Of a stretch of 5,118 bases of DNA, positions 1 to 5,118 are shown one piece after another. Both the position numbers and the translations under genes were made by a program. The notes beneath the pieces are model-generated. The model saw nothing but the letters and a program-made list of their open reading frames with translations, searched no databases and had not been told where the DNA came from. Each line of letters begins with the position of its first letter. Position 1 is the stretch's first letter. Location of the stretch: contig JBAWXE010000142.1 in the NCBI GenBank assembly GCA_037144255.1, forward strand, positions 1 through 5,118. The letters run 5' to 3'. Origin of the DNA: JBAWXE01 sp037144255. GTDB taxonomy: Bacteria; Bacteroidota; Bacteroidia; Chitinophagales; Chitinophagaceae.

Positions 1-35
1 GTGCTACTATGATATTAATAAATATCTTCATGATG

Positions 36-1043
36 TCAGCCATTGATCAAGTGAAAAATTTGTATTCTTGAATTGTAGGTATCTGCTACATAGATGTAAT
101 TCTTACTATCTATATAAATACCATTGGGCATCCAAAACTCCTCTTTTCCTTTTCCCTGCTTACCAAACTGATAAAGAAAATTCCCTGCTTTATCAAATAT
201 TTGAACCGCATGGAACAGTGCATCTACTACATAAATATCTCCATAAGAGTCTATGGCTATTCCTTTGGGTCTTGCAAATGTGCCTGACACGTCTCCAACA
301 CTGCCAAATGTAGATACAAAAGCTCCTGAATCGTTGAATATCTGGATCCTGAAATTCATAGCATCTACTACATATGCTTCGCCATTCTTATCAATGCATA
401 ACGATGTTGGGAAATTGAACTTACCATTCTCTTCTCCTCGCTCTCCTATAGTTTTGATACGTTCTCCCTTAGTATTCAGCACTGCTATACGATGCTCACT
501 GGTTTCTATCACCCATATCTGTTTACTGACAGGGGAATAAGCAATACCCGTAGGTTGTTGTAGTTTCAGCGTGTCATTCAGTAGTCTCAAGTGTTTTTTA
601 TCGGCACTGATAACAAATATTTGATTCAGGCGAGAGTCTGTAAACAATAACTCTCCGCCGGGCAAGGAACACATACCCACCAGCGATGTGAAGTAGTTTT
701 CTTTCTTTCTGATACAGTTAGGAATGTCATATTCATTGCCACTAATATCAAAAAGCGTTTGATTGCCCTGATCTAATACTGTTATTTCATTAGGGTTCAA
801 TGCAAATATTGAAATGGGTTTCAGTAATTTCCTGCTTTGCTTTTTACCAATAAAGAATTCTACTACTTTATTGAATAGTGGATGTTTTACTTTCTCCGCA
901 TCTATTCTTGGATACTGATTCACCCATGTCACGTAGGATGATTCATTCTGCGTTAGGGTCTTGGTTGCTACTTGTGCCACCCCATCTGTAGAAACAAGAT
1001 CGCAAACAACAAGGAAGATCAATATATAGAATGAATGTTTCAA
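36..1043 (-). CDS. Exported NHL-repeat six-bladed beta-propeller protein
   Basis: This 335-residue protein is built mostly of NHL-type repeats, which fold into a beta-propeller used for binding protein or other ligands; no catalytic residues are evident. About six blades can be read, at residues 75-100, 117-146, 161-200, 208-247, 255-294 and 302-332. The last four follow the NHL pattern of 'P.GIAID..G..YV.D....RIQIF...G.F...FG' (for example RPKGIAIDSYGDIYVVDA at 258-275). The first two are degenerate. Residues 1-24 look like a signal peptide (hydrophobic core YILIFLVVC, probable cleavage near GVA-Q), so it probably acts in the periplasm or envelope. Cys14 is preceded by Val-Val and is not a good lipobox. 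Residues 25-74 match nothing I recognise. The start is TTG: an in-frame TAA lies five codons upstream and no ATG falls between. It is transcribed divergently from the lipoprotein gene. The fold is secure; the partner and process are unknown. Confidence 0.88.
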   Translation of the reverse strand: MKHSFYILIFLVVCDLVSTDGVAQVATKTLTQNESSYVTWVNQYPRIDAEKVKHPLFNKVVEFFIGKKQSRKLLKPISIFALNPNEITVLDQGNQTLFDISGNEYDIPNCIRKKENYFTSLVGMCSLPGGELLFTDSRLNQIFVISADKKHLRLLNDTLKLQQPTGIAYSPVSKQIWVIETSEHRIAVLNTKGERIKTIGERGEENGKFNFPTSLCIDKNGEAYVVDAMNFRIQIFNDSGAFVSTFGSVGDVSGTFARPKGIAIDSYGDIYVVDALFHAVQIFDKAGNFLYQFGKQGKGKEEFWMPNGIYIDSKNYIYVADTYNSRIQIFHLING

Positions 1044-1119
1044 ATCGATGTGGTATTATTTATCATAGTGGCCCTAACTGAATAAATACTTTGGTTCAGA
1101 CACACTTTTAATGCACATA

Positions 1120-1127
1120 CAAAATTA
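1120..1127 (-). promoter_or_regulatory. Candidate -7 promoter box (TAATTTTG) for the NHL protein gene
   Basis: Read on the minus strand, these bases are TAATTTTG, a full match to the Bacteroidota -7 consensus TAnnTTTG. The box lies about 75 bases upstream of the TTG start. No TTG-like -33 element is visible at the usual distance, and an 8-base AT-rich motif can occur by chance, so the call is tentative. Confidence 0.4.
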
Positions 1128-1148
1128 TCGCTACATTCTAAATGAATG

Positions 1149-1164
1149 AATGATAGTAATCATT
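1149..1164. promoter_or_regulatory. Inverted repeat AATGAT-AGTA-ATCATT, possible operator
   Basis: Perfect 6-bp arms (AATGAT and ATCATT) flank a 4-base spacer in the middle of the divergent intergenic region. Further AATGA copies sit at 1141, 1145 and 1171. The dyad lies just upstream of the minus-strand -7 box, about where its -33 region would be, and about 45 bases upstream of the plus-strand -7 box. A regulator bound here could affect both genes. This is inferred from position only, and short dyads are common in AT-rich DNA. Confidence 0.3.
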
Positions 1165-1207
1165 TTAGAGAATGACCCCTCTCATATAATTAGTATCCTC
1201 AGACTCT

Positions 1208-1215
1208 TATTTTTG
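1208..1215 (+). promoter_or_regulatory. Candidate -7 promoter box (TATTTTTG) for the lipoprotein gene
   Basis: TATTTTTG matches the Bacteroidota -7 consensus TAnnTTTG exactly. It lies 37 bases before the ATG at 1253, which would give a leader of about 30 nucleotides, a normal length for the phylum. No TTG is seen at the -33 position. The leader (AAACAACCGTAT just before the ATG) has no Shine-Dalgarno sequence, which is usual for Bacteroidota. Confidence 0.5.
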
Positions 1216-1252
1216 CTTCATAATTGTTTAATTTCACATCAAACAACCGTAT

Positions 1253-2050
1253 ATGTATAAAAAGAATATAGCATTGTTGGCAATAGGGCTTTCAGCCATA
1301 ATGTCTTCATGCGAATCTAAAACTGAGTCATCCACTACTCAAACAAGCTCTCAACAACCGGCTGCGGCCGACCAATCCAACTCGCACAAAGGTACCGTAA
1401 AAGAGGTATTACAGACCACTTCTTATACTTACCTGCTACTGGTAGATAACAACAAAGAACAATGGGTAGCAGTACCATCTATGCAGGCCAAAGCAGGTGA
1501 TACTTATTACTACGAGGGTGGACTACAAATGAACAAATTTGAAAGCAAGGAACTGAAAAGGACTTTTGAGACGGTACTATTCCTTGAAAAAGTAGGTACC
1601 GATGCCGCCTCTGCCAAAGTAGCTCCTAAGGGTAGCTCCACAGATACTGCTGCGCCTACTGCTACAGCTGGCACAGAAATGTCGGCACCTACATCGCAAC
1701 AATATACACGCACACCTCCTGCTATAGAGAAAAAACAAGTGAAAATATCTGCGGTAAAAGGTGGTATCACCATTGGCGAACTCTTTGCCAAGAAAGAATC
1801 ATTTGCAGGTAAGACCGTAAAGATCAAAGGTGAAGTAACCAAATTTACCCCTGCGGTAATGAATAAGAACTGGGTACATATACAAGATGGTACTGAGGAC
1901 AAAGGCAAATTTGACCTGGTGATAACTACCGAAAAAGAAGTGAAACTGGGTGACAAAATAATATTTGAAGGTAAAATAGGATTGAATAAAGATCTGGGGT
2001 ATGGTTATTTCTTCGATGTGATAATGGAAGATGCCAACGTAATAAAATAA
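1253..2050 (+). CDS. Lipoprotein with two OB/NrfJ-like beta-barrel domains
   Basis: This 265-residue protein begins with a lipoprotein signal peptide: Lys at 3-4, a hydrophobic stretch at 6-17 and the lipobox MSSC with the acylated Cys at 20. A Ser/Thr/Gln/Ala-rich tether follows to about residue 44. Domain 1 (about 46-113) has the pattern G.V.EV.....YTYLLV......WVAVP....K.GD.YYYEGG..M..F.SKEL.RTFE.V.F, which resembles the small beta-barrel family around NrfJ found near cytochrome and nitrite-reduction genes. A low-complexity Ser/Thr/Ala/Pro/Gly linker spans about 114-160. Domain 2 (about 166-265) has features of an OB-fold: GKTVKIKGEV (186-195), NWVHIQDGT (206-214), DLVITT, GDKIIFEGKIGLNKDLGYGY and a closing DVIMEDANV. 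OB-folds often bind nucleic acid or oligosaccharide, but a lipid-anchored envelope location makes a nucleic acid role doubtful. The ATG is the only start that gives the signal peptide. The gene stands alone, with its own candidate promoter and terminator. The lipoprotein call is firm; the ligand is unknown. Confidence 0.87.
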   Translation: MYKKNIALLAIGLSAIMSSCESKTESSTTQTSSQQPAAADQSNSHKGTVKEVLQTTSYTYLLLVDNNKEQWVAVPSMQAKAGDTYYYEGGLQMNKFESKELKRTFETVLFLEKVGTDAASAKVAPKGSSTDTAAPTATAGTEMSAPTSQQYTRTPPAIEKKQVKISAVKGGITIGELFAKKESFAGKTVKIKGEVTKFTPAVMNKNWVHIQDGTEDKGKFDLVITTEKEVKLGDKIIFEGKIGLNKDLGYGYFFDVIMEDANVIK

Positions 2051-2080
2051 TCCTCAAAATAGCTAGTAGTGTGATTTTGC

Positions 2081-2120
2081 CCAAGGGGGCTGTGGTTCTT
2101 CACAGCCCCCTTGGTTTTAT
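2081..2120 (+). terminator. Strong intrinsic terminator between convergent genes
   Basis: A perfect 14-bp stem (CCAAGGGGGCTGTG at 2081-2094, CACAGCCCCCTTGG at 2101-2114) closes a 6-base loop GTTCTT. TTTTATTATT follows on the plus strand. It starts 30 bases after the TAA of the lipoprotein gene, and its T-tract runs into the last codons of the convergent minus-strand gene. On the minus strand the hairpin follows that gene's stop directly but is followed by GCAAAATCAC rather than a T-run. It is therefore a canonical terminator for the plus strand and at best a weaker one, or an mRNA-stabilising 3' hairpin, for the other. Confidence 0.9.
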
Positions 2121-2344
2121 TATTGTTTCACTATCTTTATTATATGCTGTCCTTCGCTATCTCTCACTTGCAGCAGATACATACCTGCCGGATATTCTGC
2201 CATAGCAATACCATTCCCTCCCACATATAGTTTACCCTCTTGCATAGTAGCACCCACTACATTCAGTATTCTATAAGTCACATTTTCTTGTACCCCATCT
2301 ATATGCAGCACATCGTTTGTAGGATTAGGATATACTTGTATAGC
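2120..2344 (-). other. T9SS type A C-terminal sorting domain (within the large secreted protein)
   Basis: This segment encodes residues 906-979 of the large secreted protein. It opens with IQVYPNPTNDVLHIDG, continues with a beta-rich core (VTYRILNVVGATMQEG) and ends with PAGMYLLQV followed by a HIIKIVKQ terminus. This order matches the Por secretion system C-terminal sorting domain known from Bacteroidota. It is the strongest single marker in the window for both phylum and final protein location. Confidence 0.92.
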
Positions 2345-5059
2345 ACTGGTAGTAATACTGTTTATTCCATTGGGTTCTACCTGCACTATGAATTGAGTAG
2401 ATATTGTGGAGTCATAACAACCCACATCTGTAGAAACTATCTTAGCTGTAATAGTATCTATTCCGGTTGGTTTATTGTAAGTCACTGATGGCACTGTTGT
2501 AGAATTAAACACTATTCCATGATTCATCCAAGTGATCACATAACTACTACCCGCATTTGTTACAGTTGCATTGATAGTTACAGGGTTTCCCACGGGTGCT
2601 AATGTAGTACCTGAAAGACTAATCGTTGGATGTATAATTGGGTTAACTGTAATGTCTATAGTATTACTACTAACTAAAGCTGGACTGGCACAAGTAGCAT
2701 TACTTGTAAGTGTACACCGTACAGAGTCCAAATTATTAGGAGTATAGGTATAAGTGTTATTATTTGTTCCGGAGTTTACACCATTTTTTATCCATTGGTA
2801 TGTTGGGCTTATTCCTCCGTTAGTTTGATTGGCTGTAAAGGAGACTTGTGTACCTGCACACACAGTATCATTTGGATTTACTGTTATAGATATAATTGGT
2901 GTAACTGTAGGGTTTACTGTCAAGTGAATGCTATTACTATTAGCTGTTGTAGGGCTGGCACAGGCTGCACTACTAGTAAGTACACATCTTACTGAATCAA
3001 GATTATTAGGAGTGTAGGTATAGGTACTACTATTTGTACCTGCATTAGTTCCATTCTTTATCCATTGATAGGATGGCGTAGTACCTCCTCCTACTGGGTT
3101 AGCGGTGAAAGTGACTGATGTGCCAGCACATACAGTGTCGTTAGGGCTAACAGCTATACTTACGGTTGGTACAATAGTACCACTTACAGTCATGGTAATG
3201 ATATTGCTATTAGCTGTAGTAGAGCTGGCACAAGCAACATTACTTGTAAGCACACATTTTATAATATCTCCATTATTAGGTGTATAGGTATAGGTACTGA
3301 TGTTAGTACCCACATTTATACTATTCTTTACCCATTGGTAAGATGGTGTAGCACCACCATTGGTAATAGTAGCTGTAAAAGTGACTGATGTACCTGTACA
3401 CACTGTACTACTAGGACTAGCTGTGATATTAATCGTAGGTGTAGCAGTAGGATTTACTACCATATTGATAGTATTACTACTTACAGTTGTAGGACTGGCA
3501 CAAGTAGCATTGCTTGTCAATACACACCTTATAGAATCCAAATTATTAGGCGTATAAGTATAGGTTGTAGAGCTAGTGCCTACGTTTGCTCCATCCTTTA
3601 TCCATTGGTAAGTAGGTGTTGTACCTCCGTTTGTTATGGTAGCAGTATAGGTTACTGATGTACTTGCACATACTGTATCATTCGGGTTGGGGCTGATACT
3701 GATAGTTGGTGTAACAGTAGGATTTACTATCATATTAATAGTATTGCTACTGGCTGTAATGATACCTGCACAGGCATCATTTTTAGAAATGACGCAGCGG
3801 ATACTATCACCATTAGCAGGTGTATAAGTATACGTAGTACTATTAGTACCTACATTCACTCCATTTTTTATCCATTGATAAGAGGGCGATGTAGCAGAAC
3901 CTGGTGTAGCAGTGAAAGTAACATTTGTACCTGGACAAATAGTAGTACCTTGATTGGATGCAATATTAATTGTAGGTAAAGTAGCACTCATACATACTTT
4001 ACGTATTCTGTTGTTCCATGCGTCTGCGATGTATAGATTACCTGCAGTATCTATAACAACATCTGCTGTAGTATATAATTGAGCATTAGTAGCTAGTCCG
4101 CCGTCTCCACTATACCCTGCTATACCTGTACCTGCTACTGTAGTAATAATCCCTGTAATCCCGTCAATCCTTCGAACACGGTTGTTAACTTCATCAGCAA
4201 AATGGACATTACCAAATTTATCTACATTTAAACGTAAAGGCAAGTTCAATGTAGCCTGTATTGCAGGTCCATTATCACCACCATATCCTGTTATGCCAGT
4301 ACCTGCTATGGTTGTTATAATTCCTGATGTGGATACTTTACGAATAGTATTACTTGATTCAGTAAAGTATATATTTCCTGCATTATCTAAGGTTAATCCT
4401 TGTGGATTGGATATTTGAGCACTTGTGGCAGGTCCATTATCACCAGGTGAATTTACTCCTCCACCTGCTACAGTAGTAATAATACCGGATGATGATACTT
4501 TACGGATGCGTTGATTAATAGCATCCGCAATAAAGAAATTACCTGAATGATCCCATGAAACAGAATGAGGACCATGTAACTGAGCTGTAGTAGCAACTAT
4601 ATTATCCCCATTATAGCCCATCACTCCTGTTCCTGCCACAGTAGTAATAATACCATTACTCACCTTACGGATACGATGGCTATTATAATCAGCTATCAAT
4701 AAATTCCCAAATGAATCTATATCTACGTCTTCGGGAGTACGGAGATCCGCTGACAATGCAGATATATTATCTCCATTATAACCACTTATTCCAGTACCTG
4801 CTACAGTAGTAATAATACCTGCTGTTGATATTTTACGAATTTTTTCATTGTTTAAATCTGCAATATACAAATTGCCTAGTGTATCCAAAGCCAAAGCTGC
4901 GGGACCATTCAAACCGGCATTTATAGCCAATCCATTGTCCCCATTACTATTACCATTATTAAAACCGACAGGACTATTACCAGCTATTGTTGTAATTATC
5001 TGCCCCTTAGCTGTGCTGGCTAATATCACAAAAAGTATAAGGGCTATGAGTTTTTTCAT
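2120..5059 (-). CDS. T9SS-secreted NHL / Ig-like repeat protein
   Basis: This 979-residue modular protein (counted from the ATG at 5059) is predicted to be secreted or held on the cell surface. In order it shows a signal peptide (1 to about 19, MKKLIALILFVILASTAKG, then Gln), six NHL repeats (21-357), five Ig-like repeats of 89-90 residues (about 361-809), one divergent Ig/PKD-like domain (810-896) and a C-terminal T9SS type A sorting domain (about 906-979). The last has the typical IQVYPNPTNDVLHI opening, GMYLLQV and a final basic tail KIVKQ. In the known T9SS pathway such a domain directs export across the outer membrane and is then cleaved. No catalytic domain is visible, so adhesion, binding or a structural role is the reasonable inference. 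A TTG nine codons upstream would extend the frame, but it would put LFLLYLIH before MKK and spoil the standard signal peptide, so the ATG is preferred. No Shine-Dalgarno sequence is seen. It converges on the lipoprotein gene. The architecture is clear; the ligand is unknown. Confidence 0.92.
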   Translation of the reverse strand: MKKLIALILFVILASTAKGQIITTIAGNSPVGFNNGNSNGDNGLAINAGLNGPAALALDTLGNLYIADLNNEKIRKISTAGIITTVAGTGISGYNGDNISALSADLRTPEDVDIDSFGNLLIADYNSHRIRKVSNGIITTVAGTGVMGYNGDNIVATTAQLHGPHSVSWDHSGNFFIADAINQRIRKVSSSGIITTVAGGGVNSPGDNGPATSAQISNPQGLTLDNAGNIYFTESSNTIRKVSTSGIITTIAGTGITGYGGDNGPAIQATLNLPLRLNVDKFGNVHFADEVNNRVRRIDGITGIITTVAGTGIAGYSGDGGLATNAQLYTTADVVIDTAGNLYIADAWNNRIRKVCMSATLPTINIASNQGTTICPGTNVTFTATPGSATSPSYQWIKNGVNVGTNSTTYTYTPANGDSIRCVISKNDACAGIITASSNTINMIVNPTVTPTISISPNPNDTVCASTSVTYTATITNGGTTPTYQWIKDGANVGTSSTTYTYTPNNLDSIRCVLTSNATCASPTTVSSNTINMVVNPTATPTINITASPSSTVCTGTSVTFTATITNGGATPSYQWVKNSINVGTNISTYTYTPNNGDIIKCVLTSNVACASSTTANSNIITMTVSGTIVPTVSIAVSPNDTVCAGTSVTFTANPVGGGTTPSYQWIKNGTNAGTNSSTYTYTPNNLDSVRCVLTSSAACASPTTANSNSIHLTVNPTVTPIISITVNPNDTVCAGTQVSFTANQTNGGISPTYQWIKNGVNSGTNNNTYTYTPNNLDSVRCTLTSNATCASPALVSSNTIDITVNPIIHPTISLSGTTLAPVGNPVTINATVTNAGSSYVITWMNHGIVFNSTTVPSVTYNKPTGIDTITAKIVSTDVGCYDSTISTQFIVQVEPNGINSITTSAIQVYPNPTNDVLHIDGVQENVTYRILNVVGATMQEGKLYVGGNGIAMAEYPAGMYLLQVRDSEGQHIIKIVKQ
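2633..3979 (-). repeat. Five tandem ~270-bp repeats encoding 90-residue Ig-like domains
   Basis: The coding sequence repeats with an exact 270-base period. The segment encoding YQW(I/V)K recurs with its CCATTG core at matching offsets starting at 2791, 3061, 3331, 3601 and 3871. Each protein unit carries TPTISI..., a (T/I)(V/I)C.(G/S)T.V(T/S)(F/Y)TA strand, YQWIKNG.N.GT, TYTYTPNN.DS(I/V)(R/K)C and a following C in a CAS-type motif. Counted from the ATG, Cys residues fall at 375/422/430, 464/512/520, 554/602/610, 644/692/700 and 734/782/790, with one Trp per unit at 396, 486, 576, 666 and 756. The unit nearest the NHL part is one residue shorter (89). The pattern suits a chain of Ig-like domains that could be stabilised by disulfides. 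Confidence 0.93.
3989..4999 (-). repeat. Six NHL repeats forming a predicted beta-propeller
   Basis: Residues 21-357 of the large secreted protein consist of six units of about 53-61 residues. Each starts with IITT(V/I)AG and continues as TG..GY.GDN..A..A.L..P......D..GN.YIAD..N.RIRKVS. Six units fit one closed NHL propeller. Unit 1 has an Asn/Gly-rich insertion (FNNGNSNGDNG). Unit 4 is shortest, has lost GY before the GDNG motif, and has FTESSN in place of the usual IAD..N. The variant is the 'TVAGTG' subtype common in secreted bacterial proteins, unlike the NHL units of the protein encoded at 36-1043. Confidence 0.9.
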
Positions 5060-5118
5060 ATGAATGAGATATAGTAAAAATAGCAATTTTCATGCCATCT
5101 ATCATTATATAATTCCCC

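Noticed and set aside
11..26. Inverted repeat GATATT-AATA-AATATC downstream of the NHL gene as its terminator
   Set aside because: The stem is only 6 bp and purely AT-rich apart from one G-C pair, and no T-run follows on the minus strand, so it is too weak to call.
68..540. Two overlapping plus-strand open frames opposite the NHL gene
   Set aside because: Both lie antisense to a well-supported propeller protein, and their translations look like low-quality shadow sequence.
1000..1005. Cys14 of the NHL protein as a lipobox cysteine
   Set aside because: The preceding residues are Leu-Val-Val, and the -1 position of a lipobox needs Gly, Ala or Ser. A signal peptidase I site near GVA-Q fits better.
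1510..1956. A 148-residue open frame on the minus strand inside the lipoprotein gene
   Set aside because: It is antisense to a clear lipoprotein with recognisable domains. The translated product has no family-like motif and appears to be a frame shadow.
2633..3979. Regular repeats as a possible CRISPR array or non-coding satellite
   Set aside because: The period is 270 bases, the reading frame is continuous, and variation is largely synonymous, all of which fit coding Ig-like domains.
2240..5063. Several plus-strand open frames of 60-95 codons inside the large minus-strand gene
   Set aside because: They mirror the repetitive coding sequence on the other strand, resemble one another only because the repeats do, and lack convincing start contexts or domains.
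5075..5082. TATTTTTA on the minus strand as a -7 box for the large secreted protein gene
   Set aside because: It matches TAnnTTTG except for the last G, lies in a very AT-rich stretch and has no -33 partner. The window ends too soon to judge the promoter.
5060..5086. Extension of the large secreted protein to a TTG start at 5086
   Set aside because: It would add LFLLYLIH before a standard MKK signal peptide. The ATG at 5059 gives a textbook N-terminus.

Overview
The window looks like chromosomal DNA from a member of Bacteroidota, plausibly a Chitinophagales-type or related environmental bacterium. Three things point there: a C-terminal type IX secretion (T9SS) sorting domain on the largest protein, TAnnTTTG-type -7 promoter boxes upstream of two genes, and starts without Shine-Dalgarno sequences. 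The lineage below phylum is a guess. Base composition looks AT-rich but was not computed.

Layout. Three complete genes fill the window. (1) Minus strand, 36-1043: an exported six-bladed NHL-type beta-propeller protein with a TTG start. (2) Plus strand, 1253-2050: a lipoprotein with two small beta-barrel (OB/NrfJ-like) domains joined by a Ser/Thr/Ala/Pro-rich linker. (3) Minus strand, 2120-5059: a 979-residue secreted modular protein with a signal peptide, six NHL repeats, five near-identical 90-residue Ig-like repeats, one divergent Ig/PKD-like domain and a T9SS type A sorting domain. Genes 1 and 2 are divergent across a 209-bp region that holds a candidate -7 box for each direction and a cluster of AATGA/TCATT motifs, including a 16-bp inverted repeat. 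Genes 2 and 3 converge on a perfect 14-bp hairpin terminator.

How they work together. All three products carry export signals, so the region encodes envelope or extracellular proteins rather than cytoplasmic enzymes. No enzyme, regulator or transport component is encoded here. The genes do not form one operon: each has its own transcription unit, so a shared pathway cannot be claimed. The two NHL proteins belong to different subtypes and are probably not recent duplicates.

No RNA gene, mobile element, CRISPR array or obvious defence system was seen. The most unusual structure is the exact 270-bp tandem periodicity inside gene 3, whose copies keep the protein sequence while differing at synonymous positions.
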